This document shows, piece after piece, positions 1 through 5,485 of a stretch of DNA of 5,547 nt. Numbering within the stretch: the stretch's first letter is position 1; every line of letters begins with the position of its first letter. Position numbers and translations under genes: made by a program. Below the pieces are notes generated by a model. That model did no database searches and had not been told where the DNA came from. It saw nothing but the letters and a program-made list of their open reading frames with translations. Origin of the DNA: Oligoflexia bacterium (GTDB taxonomy: Bacteria > Bdellovibrionota > JAFGOL01); assembly GCA_016926495.1 (NCBI GenBank), contig JAFGOL010000101.1, positions 1 through 5,547 of the forward strand, in the 5' to 3' direction.

Positions 1-1
1 A

Positions 2-76
2 GTAATGGCTGATAAAGTACCGAAAACTCAGTTGCCCCTGCCCTTTGGCAAAAGGGGAACTCAAAAAATGGGGTAG
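2..76 (+). CDS. Possible C-terminal tail of an upstream gene (partial, uncertain)
   Basis: One frame is open from the window's left edge to a TAG at 74-76 and encodes about 24 residues with a basic, proline-containing end (PLPFGKRGTQKMG). The other two plus-strand frames stop almost at once. There is an ATG at 5 but no room to see a ribosome binding site, so this could be the end of a longer gene, a tiny ORF, or chance. I do not recognise the peptide. The stretch overlaps two inverted repeats, which argues somewhat for non-coding DNA. Confidence 0.22.
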   Translation, partial: VMADKVPKTQLPLPFGKRGTQKMG

Positions 77-89
77 TTCCAGATACCCC
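31..89 (+). other. Two adjacent G/C-rich inverted repeats upstream of the ffh promoter
   Basis: The first hairpin pairs GTTGCCCCT (31-39, one bulged G) with AGGGGAAC (53-60), and inside it GCC (40-42) pairs with GGC (47-49) around a CTTT loop. The second pairs GGGGTA (70-75) with TACCCC (84-89) around an 8-base loop. GGAAC (56-60) could instead pair with GTTCC (76-80), which would compete with the first hairpin. The second stem is followed by GTTTAAAA rather than a real T-run, so at best it is a weak terminator for the preceding transcription unit. The repeats lie upstream of the TTGACA box, so they are unlikely to be in the leader of a transcript starting there. Confidence 0.35.
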
Positions 90-101
90 GGTTTAAAACC
101 A

Positions 102-135
102 TTGACAATTACACAGATTTTATATTATCTATAAT
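102..135 (+). promoter_or_regulatory. Probable sigma-70-type promoter of the ffh operon
   Basis: A perfect TTGACA lies at 102-107. The -10 is ambiguous: TATTAT (123-128, five of six consensus bases) gives a short 15-base spacer, while a perfect TATAAT (130-135) gives a 22-base spacer, which is too long for a normal pair. At 17 bases the hexamer is only TTATCT. The region between is A/T-rich, as expected of a promoter, and start points would leave a leader of roughly 20-30 bases before the ffh ATG. The housekeeping promoter is inferred from consensus only. Confidence 0.5.
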
Positions 136-161
136 TTCCATCACGAAGACGGAGCAGGCAT

Positions 162-1499
162 ATGTTTGAAAATCTGGTTAACGGGTTTAATTCCGTATTC
201 TCAAAAATAAAGGGTACCGCAAGAATAAGGGAAAAGGAGCTTGAAAATGTCCTTGAGGACCTGAAGCTTTCCCTGCTCGACGCGGACGTCCATTACGATG
301 TTGTTGATTCTTTTCTTGATATTGTAAGGGAAAAAGCGGCAGGTGCCGAAATTCACAAGGCGCTTTCCCCGGTCCAGCAGATCCTTAAAATCGTGAGTCA
401 GGCCCTTACTGAACTTCTGGGCAGTAAGTCCTCCTCACTCAGGCTTTCAGGCAGTCCTGCGGTTATTATGCTGGTGGGGCTTCAGGGGGCAGGTAAAACA
501 ACAACTGCCGTAAAACTGGCAAAATACCTCAAAGATCAGGATAAAAAAGAGCCGCTCCTTGTTGGAGTGGATTTTAACAGGCCGGCGGCCCTTGAACAGC
601 TCAGGATGCTTGGCCAGGGTAATGGAATAAATGTCTATACCCCTGAAGTAAAAAAAGCGTCCAAAGCGTTAAAAGAGGCTCTTAAATACGCCTCAATTAA
701 CAGGAATGACGTAATAATCATTGATACCGCGGGCCGGCTGCACATTGACAGGGAACTGATGAATGAACTTGGTGATCTTAAATCCGCTTTTAAGCCATCG
801 GAAATCCTCCTGGTAGCAGATTCCATGCTCGGAAGATCAGCGGTTGATGTCGCAAAAGAGTTTGACAGCCTGCTGGATCTCAGCGGTTATATTCTGACCA
901 AAATGGACAGTGATACCAGGGGCGGAGCAGTTTTAAGCCTTTTTAATACCACCAAAAAACCTATTAAATTCATGGGGTTTGGTGAAAAAGCAACTGAGCT
1001 TGAGGTATTCCATCCTGAGAGAGTGGTATCCAGAATACTTGATCTCGGCGATATGATGACCCTGATCGAAAAGGCGGAAAAAACCTTTGACAAGGAAGAG
1101 GCCGCAAAACTCGAGAAAAAATTACGGAAAAACACCTTTGATATTGAGGATTTCCTTAATCAGATCAAGCAGATAAAGAAAATGGGCTCCATGGAAAGCC
1201 TGCTGGGGCTTATCCCCGGTTTTTCAGGGCTCAAGGGTAAGCTCGGAAGTCTTACACCGCCGGACGAGGAACTTAAAAAAATTGAGGCCATCATATGCTC
1301 AATGACCAGGAGGGAGCGTCAACTGCCTGATATTATTAATGGAAGCAGGAGAAAACGTATTGCCGCGGGAAGCGGTACAAGTATTAATGATGTTAACAGG
1401 TTTGTTAAACAGTTTAATGATATGAAAAAGTTAATGAAACACTTGCCAAAATCAGGTTTTCCTGATTTAGGAATGTTAAGAAACTTAAATCTAAAGTAG
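162..1499 (+). CDS. ffh: Signal recognition particle GTPase Ffh (SRP54)
   Basis: Ffh binds 4.5S/SRP RNA and signal sequences emerging from ribosomes and, with FtsY, delivers them to the Sec translocon. The 445 residues match the usual length. The order is N domain (about 1-95), G domain (about 100-295) and M domain (about 298-430). Visible motifs are the P-loop GLQGAGKT (106-113), RPAA (140-143), DTAGR (188-192), TKMD (246-249) with RGG (253-255), GFGEK (272-276), and the RNA-binding segment GSRRKRIAAGSG (394-405). The ATG is preceded by GGAG at 151-154, seven bases away, and the start MFENLVNGF fits the family. Some near-invariant positions differ: DFNRPAA rather than DVYRPAA, DSMLGRSA (220-227) rather than DAMTGQDA, and DSDTRGG rather than DGDARGG. 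The nucleotide-contacting core is intact, so a working GTPase is expected. It is the first gene of the operon, 16 bases before rpsP. Confidence 0.97.
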   Translation: MFENLVNGFNSVFSKIKGTARIREKELENVLEDLKLSLLDADVHYDVVDSFLDIVREKAAGAEIHKALSPVQQILKIVSQALTELLGSKSSSLRLSGSPAVIMLVGLQGAGKTTTAVKLAKYLKDQDKKEPLLVGVDFNRPAALEQLRMLGQGNGINVYTPEVKKASKALKEALKYASINRNDVIIIDTAGRLHIDRELMNELGDLKSAFKPSEILLVADSMLGRSAVDVAKEFDSLLDLSGYILTKMDSDTRGGAVLSLFNTTKKPIKFMGFGEKATELEVFHPERVVSRILDLGDMMTLIEKAEKTFDKEEAAKLEKKLRKNTFDIEDFLNQIKQIKKMGSMESLLGLIPGFSGLKGKLGSLTPPDEELKKIEAIICSMTRRERQLPDIINGSRRKRIAAGSGTSINDVNRFVKQFNDMKKLMKHLPKSGFPDLGMLRNLNLK

Positions 1500-1515
1500 T
1501 AGGAGTTTATTCAAA

Positions 1516-1749
1516 ATGAGTACCGTAATAAGGCTATCGCGTTGTGGTTCCAAAGGCAACCCGTTTTACAGGGTTGTTGTTGCTGATTCCTCTTGTTCCA
1601 GGGACGGAAAATTTATTGAAAAGCTGGGGACGTTTCGTCCTTCCGCCGACAAAAAGGGCCTGGACCTTAACAAGGAGAGAATTGACTACTGGCTGAATGT
1701 GGGCGCTAAACCATCTAAAACTGTAGCTTCGCTTGTAAAGAGCATATAA
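1516..1749 (+). CDS. rpsP: Small ribosomal subunit protein bS16
   Basis: bS16 is a 30S subunit protein needed for assembly of the body of the subunit around 16S rRNA. The 77-residue product has the family pattern: VIRLSRCGSKGNPFYRVVVADS (residues 4-25; basic early strand, then the PFYRVVVADS core), then R29-D30-G31-KFIEKLGTF and the later RIDYWLNVGAKPSKTV (55-70). It lacks the lysine/alanine-rich tail some homologues carry, which is normal variation. AGGAG at 1501-1505 sits ten bases before the ATG. It follows ffh directly and precedes the KH-domain gene, the standard order of this cluster in bacteria. Two cysteines (10 and 27) are slightly unusual but of no clear significance. No separate promoter is visible, so expression should follow ffh. 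Confidence 0.97.
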   Translation: MSTVIRLSRCGSKGNPFYRVVVADSSCSRDGKFIEKLGTFRPSADKKGLDLNKERIDYWLNVGAKPSKTVASLVKSI

Positions 1750-1779
1750 TTCTTTTTTTTACGTTTTACGAAGTTGTCG

Positions 1780-1785
1780 AGGAGG
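1780..1785 (+). promoter_or_regulatory. Strong Shine-Dalgarno site that sets the khpA start
   Basis: AGGAGG at 1780-1785, inside a longer GAGGAGGTGG run, lies six bases before the ATG at 1792. It is the strongest ribosome binding site in the window. It rules against the in-frame TTG at 1774, which lies upstream of it and would put the site inside the gene. Confidence 0.85.
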
Positions 1786-1791
1786 TGGGTA

Positions 1792-2031
1792 ATGAGTGAG
1801 CTAAAGGAACTTGTTGCAGTAATGGCAAGAGCATTGGTTGACAGTCCTGATAATGTTCAGGTTTTTGAAACGGCAGGAGAACAGACAACTGTTCTTGAGT
1901 TGAAGGTGGCAAAGGATGATCTCGGTAAGGTTATAGGCAAGCAGGGCAAGACCGCAAGGGCAATGAGGACCGTGCTCAGCGCGGCCGCTACAAAATTGAG
2001 GAAGAGATCCATTCTGGAGATTGTTGATTAG
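1792..2031 (+). CDS. khpA: KH-domain RNA-binding protein KhpA
   Basis: KhpA is a small single-KH-domain RNA-binding protein. In Gram-positives it partners KhpB/EloR and affects RNA stability and cell elongation. Its role in other bacteria is less defined. The 79 residues match the family length and consist of a helix ([19 protein letters not shown]), a strand region ([12 protein letters not shown]) and the KH signature GKVIGKQG (45-52) with the RNA-gripping GKQG loop at 49-52, followed by [15 protein letters not shown]. The ATG at 1792 is chosen over an upstream TTG because a full AGGAGG lies six bases before it. It sits between rpsP and rimM, its conserved place. Its TAG stop is followed by one codon and then the rimM ATG in the same frame. 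Confidence 0.94.
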   Translation: MSELKELVAVMARALVDSPDNVQVFETAGEQTTVLELKVAKDDLGKVIGKQGKTARAMRTVLSAAATKLRKRSILEIVD

Positions 2032-2034
2032 TTT

Positions 2035-2577
2035 ATGGGACAACGCGTAGTTGTTTCAGGCACGGAATTATTCAGCATAGCAAAAATTACTTCCGTAGTG
2101 GGAATAAAAGGGGCGGCTAAAGCTGTTCCCTTTGTTCTTAGCCCGGAAGAAATGACGGACCTGCTTACAAGGTTTGACAGCGTCTTTATTTCCGGCCAGG
2201 GTGATTTTCCCAAGCGGGTCAAAGTAAAATCCGCGGCAGTTAAAAAAAATGCCATAGTCATGTCTTTTGTGGAATTTACCAATATCGAAAGCATTCAGGA
2301 AATGGTTGGAAAGGACCTTTTTATAGAGTCTGACAATTATGCGTCGTTCCTGGAAAAGACGGGAAATCCGTTGCAATATATAGGCTACCTGCTGAAAGAT
2401 AAGGCAATGGGTGAAGTGGGTTTTGTCAGTGATGTAATAAGAAACGGACAGTCTCTGCTGGTTATCGTTGAGAGGGATAATGAGCACCTTGTGCCTCTTG
2501 TAGATGAATTTATCAACTCAATAGACACCAAAAACAGGCATATTTTAATGGACCTTCCCGAGGGTATACTGGGTTGA
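2035..2577 (+). CDS. rimM: Ribosome maturation factor RimM
   Basis: RimM assists late assembly of the 30S head by binding uS19 and 16S rRNA. The 180-residue product has an N-terminal RimM barrel (about 11-100), recognisable by FSIAKITSVVGIKGAAKA (13-30) and FTNIESIQEMVGKDLFI (81-97), then a PRC-barrel (about 112-178), recognisable by IGYLL, GEVGFVSDVIRNG and the closing VPLVDEFINSID...LMDLPEGIL. It is a divergent member: the usual HGLKGE is VGIKGA, and the usual tyrosine/tryptophan-rich entry to the PRC-barrel is reduced to NPLQYIGY. Identity rests on the C-terminal block and its position between khpA and trmD. The start cannot be moved upstream because the khpA stop is in frame three bases earlier. 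No good ribosome binding site is present (GGAG is 15 bases away), so translation is probably coupled to khpA. It overlaps trmD by four bases. Confidence 0.92.
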   Translation: MGQRVVVSGTELFSIAKITSVVGIKGAAKAVPFVLSPEEMTDLLTRFDSVFISGQGDFPKRVKVKSAAVKKNAIVMSFVEFTNIESIQEMVGKDLFIESDNYASFLEKTGNPLQYIGYLLKDKAMGEVGFVSDVIRNGQSLLVIVERDNEHLVPLVDEFINSIDTKNRHILMDLPEGILG

Positions 2578-3248
2578 AGATAGATATTATAACATTGTTT
2601 CCGGAGCTTATATCCGGGTATTTCGAAGACAGTATTATGAAAAGGGCCGCGCAGAACGGCCTTGTTTCCGTTTCACTCCACCAGTTGAGGGATTTTGCCT
2701 ATGACAAGCACAGGCAGGTTGACGATACTCCTTACGGAGGCGGAAGCGGAATGCTGCTCAGGGTTGACGTGCTTGGGAATGCCGTCGAATACGTTAAATC
2801 ACTCGGCGACGGTAATTCAAAGGTAATATACCTGAGTCCCCAGGGAAAAAAGCTCACCAATACCGTTGCAAGGGAATTTTCGGAACAAAACCATATGATA
2901 CTTGTTTGCGGAAGGTACGAAGGCGTTGATCAGCGTTTTATTGATATATACGTGGATTACGAAATTTCAATAGGGGACTATATACTCAGCGGAGGCGAGC
3001 TTGCAGCCGCGGTTTTTACGGAAGTTGTGAGCAGGTTTATTCCCGGCGTTATAGGCAGCGAGGAGTCTGTTGCCTCGGATTCATTCGAGAATTCCCGCCT
3101 GAAATATCCCCAATATACAAGGCCGAGGGAATACCTGGGTAACCAGGTGCCTGACGTTTTGCTTTCAGGCAATCACGAAGAAATAAAAAAATGGAGGGAA
3201 GCAGAATCCGAAAAGGCTACAAAGACAAAGAGGGGTGATTTGATTTGA
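2574..3248 (+). CDS. trmD: tRNA (guanine37-N1)-methyltransferase TrmD
   Basis: TrmD transfers a methyl group from S-adenosylmethionine to N1 of G37 next to the anticodon, which prevents +1 frameshifting. It is a SPOUT enzyme with a trefoil-knot fold acting as a homodimer. At 224 residues it is slightly shorter than many homologues. Motifs are MKIDIITLFPE (1-11), DDTPYGGGSGM (50-60), YLSPQGKKLTN (86-96), LVCGRYEGVDQRFID (110-124), EISIGDYILSGGELA (130-144) and YPQYTRPREYLG (178-189). R154 and D169, the residues implicated in catalysis in E. coli TrmD, are at the same positions here. The start is TTG, supported by the conserved N-terminus and by GAGGG (2560-2564) nine bases upstream. The TTG overlaps the rimM stop as TTGA, implying coupled translation. 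The usual P in GGGPGM is S. Confidence 0.98.
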   Translation: MKIDIITLFPELISGYFEDSIMKRAAQNGLVSVSLHQLRDFAYDKHRQVDDTPYGGGSGMLLRVDVLGNAVEYVKSLGDGNSKVIYLSPQGKKLTNTVAREFSEQNHMILVCGRYEGVDQRFIDIYVDYEISIGDYILSGGELAAAVFTEVVSRFIPGVIGSEESVASDSFENSRLKYPQYTRPREYLGNQVPDVLLSGNHEEIKKWREAESEKATKTKRGDLI

Positions 3249-3823
3249 ACATCCCTGATTATGATATTTTTGTCTGCCTGGTCCATTACCCCATAAAAGA
3301 TAAGAACGGAGAAATAGTCACCACTGCCGTAACGAATTTTGATATTCACGATATAGCAAGGCTGACAAGAACATTCGGTTTCAAGGGTTATGCGATTGTT
3401 ACCCCTGTTGTTGAGCAACAGGCCCTTGTTCAGAGAATAGTGGACCACTGGACTACAGGCCCCGGGTTTAAAAGGAACGATAATAGGACATTCGCGATGC
3501 AGGCTATAACAATAAAAGCCGCGATAGGCGATGTAATTGATTATGTAAAGGAAAAAACCGGCAAGGATGTAAGGCTCGTTGCCACTTCCGCGAAAAAAAG
3601 AGAAAAATCCGCAAGTATTTCGGATTTTGCGAAAGTACTTGATGACGGTTATTCATACCTTGTCCTGTTCGGTACCGGATGGGGCCTTACTGACGAGACT
3701 ATAGCGGGATCCGATTATCTGCTTGAACCTTTATCATATAACACGGATTATAATCATCTTCCGGTCAGATCTGCTGTTTCAATTATCATGGACAGATTGT
3801 ATAATGAACTGGGCAGGTTGTGA
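3245..3823 (+). CDS. SPOUT-family RNA methyltransferase, Tm1570-like
   Basis: The 192-residue product matches the small family of SAM-dependent RNA methyltransferases exemplified by Thermotoga Tm1570 (Pfam Methyltrn_RNA_4), a SPOUT-fold group. I cannot state its exact RNA target. Family features seen are FVCLVHYPI (9-17), the block GEIVTTAVTNFDIHDIAR (22-39), GFKGYAIVTP (45-54), VATSA (112-116), LFGTGWGL (141-148), and the C-terminal knot segment NHLPVRSAVSIIMDRL (170-185). The start is TTG at 3245, with AGGGG (3231-3235) nine bases before it. No better start fits the conserved N-terminus. The TTG overlaps the trmD stop as TTGA, the same junction used between rimM and trmD. Coupling to trmD suggests tRNA as substrate, by inference. 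The gene occupies the place where rplS often stands. Confidence 0.88.
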   Translation: MNIPDYDIFVCLVHYPIKDKNGEIVTTAVTNFDIHDIARLTRTFGFKGYAIVTPVVEQQALVQRIVDHWTTGPGFKRNDNRTFAMQAITIKAAIGDVIDYVKEKTGKDVRLVATSAKKREKSASISDFAKVLDDGYSYLVLFGTGWGLTDETIAGSDYLLEPLSYNTDYNHLPVRSAVSIIMDRLYNELGRL

Positions 3824-4551
3824 TGAGGAAACTGGCTGCATACGGCAAGACTGATATAGGCAGGAAGCGCTCCACGAATCAGGACAGTATACTTTGTGAT
3901 CTGGAGCTTGAGGTTTTTGCTGTAGCTGACGGCATGGGGGGACATAAGGGGGGCGAGATCGCGAGCGCCATGGTCCTGGATATTATCAGGACCGCTGTTA
4001 CAAGCATAAAGGACAGGAGCGACAACATACGGGCGTCCGCTTATCTTAAGGAAGCCATTTCTCTTGCTTCCTCCAGGGTTTATGAAAGGGCGCTTATGGA
4101 TACAAGCCTGAAAGGAATGGGAACTACGCTTGTTTTAATGTACATGCAGGATTATGTTGCCCATATAGCTCAGGTGGGAGACAGCAGGGTCTATCTTATA
4201 AGGGACGGGGGGATCTGGAGAATTACCGAGGATCATTCCCTTGTCAATGAGCAGTACAGGGCCGGGATACTTTCCAGGGAGCAGGCCGAAAAATCCGCGT
4301 ACAGGAATGTTATTACAAGATCGGTCGGTTTTGATGAAATGGTAAACACGGATATTTATATCAGGGAAATAAAGGACAAGGACTTGTTTTTGCTTTGTTC
4401 CGACGGTCTGACTTCCATGCTGAAAGATGAGGAAATAAGGGATAGTGTTGATCCCGATGATTTAATTGTGAGCGTTGACAGGTTGATATCACTTGCCAAT
4501 CAGGCCGGAGGAAATGATAATATCAGTGTTATTCTTGTAAGGGTCGGTTGA
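3823..4551 (+). CDS. PP2C-family serine/threonine protein phosphatase (Stp/PrpC type)
   Basis: It removes phosphate from phosphoserine or phosphothreonine on proteins using a two-metal (Mn/Mg) centre and probably acts in the cytoplasm. The 242 residues form a bare catalytic domain without membrane segment or sensor domain. All hallmark motifs are present: RSTNQD (16-21), VADGMGGHKGGE (34-45), GMGTTL (98-103), QVGDSRVYL (117-125), EDHSLV (136-141), VITRSVG (163-169), LCSDGLT (191-197) and GGNDNISVILV (229-239). The metal-binding aspartates D21, D36, D194 and D232 are intact, so an active enzyme is expected. ATG at 3823 overlaps the previous stop by one base (TGATG). A GTG at 3820 is equally in frame and would add one residue. 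CAGG at 3814-3817 is the only nearby ribosome binding site. No partner kinase is in the window. Its substrate is unknown. Confidence 0.93.
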   Translation: MRKLAAYGKTDIGRKRSTNQDSILCDLELEVFAVADGMGGHKGGEIASAMVLDIIRTAVTSIKDRSDNIRASAYLKEAISLASSRVYERALMDTSLKGMGTTLVLMYMQDYVAHIAQVGDSRVYLIRDGGIWRITEDHSLVNEQYRAGILSREQAEKSAYRNVITRSVGFDEMVNTDIYIREIKDKDLFLLCSDGLTSMLKDEEIRDSVDPDDLIVSVDRLISLANQAGGNDNISVILVRVG

Positions 4552-4553
4552 TT

Positions 4554-5480
4554 ATGAGATTTAAAATGTTTACATTCATGGTAGTTCCTCCGGATTCGTC
4601 CAAGGTCAGGAAGATCAATCTTCCTTCTCATATCCTGCTTTCCATTATTCTTCTTCTGATCCTGGTATTTGGTTTCGTCGGCTATGTTATTTATGATTAT
4701 ACGTATGTTATCGGAGAACTCCAGAGTATAAAGCATATCAAAATAAGGAACAGAAAGCTTGCGCAGCAGTTAAGGTCATACAAGGTCAGGATAGACGAAA
4801 TAGAGGACAGTCTTGAGAGACTGAAGGTGCTGACCACAAAGCTCAAGATAATATCCAATCTGAGGGACCCGGAAAGATATCCGCATCAAAACCTTCCGTC
4901 GTCCATGGACACCGTAGACGATATTGACGATCTTTCCATGAGGAGCGACGTAGAGGTTGACAACCAGTTCAGGAACATGCGGCTGAAACTGAGGGAAATA
5001 GAATACAAGATTTCATTCCAGGAGGAGGAACTCAACAGCTTTAACGAGTACCTGGCCGACCAGAGCGCCCTTCTCGCCGCCACCCCGTCCATATGGCCGG
5101 TACGGGGATGGGTTACTTCCAATTTCGGTCCCAGGGTTGATCCTTTCACAAGAAAGGTCAAGCATCATGACGGTCTGGACATCGGTACCAGGATTAACAC
5201 GGTTATTGTTGCTCCGGCTGACGGTATAGTTACTTTTACCGGAACAAAGCCAGGTTACGGATATACCCTGGTTATAGATCACGGGTACGGAATCAGTACC
5301 AGGTACGCTCATAATTCCAGGTTTTATGTTTCTCAGGGAACAAAGGTAAAAAGAGGGCTGCCGATTTGCGCCGTGGGAAACACCGGCAGATCTACAGGTC
5401 CCCATTTACATTACGAAGTCAGGATAAACGGAGTACCGGTTGATCCGAAAAGGTTTATTCTAGACAATCCATGGGAGTGA
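4554..5480 (+). CDS. Membrane-anchored M23/LytM-type peptidoglycan endopeptidase
   Basis: This is a predicted periplasmic murein endopeptidase that would cleave peptide cross-links, anchored by its N-terminus in the inner membrane. The 308 residues consist of a short cytoplasmic stretch with basic residues (1-25), one transmembrane helix (about 26-47), coiled-coil segments (about 55-100 and 138-170) split by an acidic linker (DTVDDIDDL, 119-127), and a LytM domain (about 180-300). The zinc and catalytic set is complete: H205 and D209 in HDGLD, H253 in YAH, and H284/H286 in GPHLHYEV. It is thus likely an enzyme rather than a degenerate EnvC/NlpD-type activator. The ATG at 4554 is preferred because AAGGG (4539-4543) lies ten bases before it. 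A TTG at 4548, overlapping the previous stop, is a possible alternative. The MFTFMVVPPDSSKVRK opening is typical of such anchored M23 proteins. Confidence 0.93.
   Translation: MRFKMFTFMVVPPDSSKVRKINLPSHILLSIILLLILVFGFVGYVIYDYTYVIGELQSIKHIKIRNRKLAQQLRSYKVRIDEIEDSLERLKVLTTKLKIISNLRDPERYPHQNLPSSMDTVDDIDDLSMRSDVEVDNQFRNMRLKLREIEYKISFQEEELNSFNEYLADQSALLAATPSIWPVRGWVTSNFGPRVDPFTRKVKHHDGLDIGTRINTVIVAPADGIVTFTGTKPGYGYTLVIDHGYGISTRYAHNSRFYVSQGTKVKRGLPICAVGNTGRSTGPHLHYEVRINGVPVDPKRFILDNPWE
5473..5477 (+). promoter_or_regulatory. Ribosome binding site favouring a GTG start for the response regulator
   Basis: GGGAG at 5473-5477, inside the last codons of the M23 gene, is eight bases before GTG at 5486 but only two bases before the ATG at 5480. 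Spacing therefore supports the GTG start, which also gives the typical MSPKVLVVDDE opening. Confidence 0.6.
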
Positions 5481-5485
5481 TGCCG

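Noticed and set aside
70..100. Rho-independent terminator at the GGGGTA/TACCCC hairpin
   Set aside because: The stem is only six pairs with an eight-base loop and is followed by GTTTAAAA rather than a T-run, so I list it only as an inverted repeat.
31..100. Small stable RNA such as SRP RNA or a tRNA next to ffh
   Set aside because: No tRNA T-arm, no CCA-adjacent acceptor pairing and no SRP RNA helix-8 core (GGUCAGG...AGCAGCC) can be found.
635..826. Minus-strand open frames inside ffh (also at 887-1135)
   Set aside because: They lie antisense to well-conserved Ffh motifs, have low-complexity serine/phenylalanine-rich translations and no ribosome binding site. They are shadows.
1774..1791. 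Upstream TTG start for khpA, adding six residues
   Set aside because: The strong AGGAGG lies between this TTG and the ATG at 1792, and the shorter form matches the family's usual N-terminus.
2068..2487. 139-codon minus-strand open frame across rimM
   Set aside because: It is antisense to a gene supported by family motifs and operon position, and the translation resembles no family I know. An alternative reading of RimM's divergence as a false gene fails because its C-terminal LVDEFI and DLPEG blocks are recognisable.
5013..5405. 130-codon minus-strand open frame across the M23 domain
   Set aside because: It lies opposite the catalytic LytM motifs, with no start signal and no recognisable domain.
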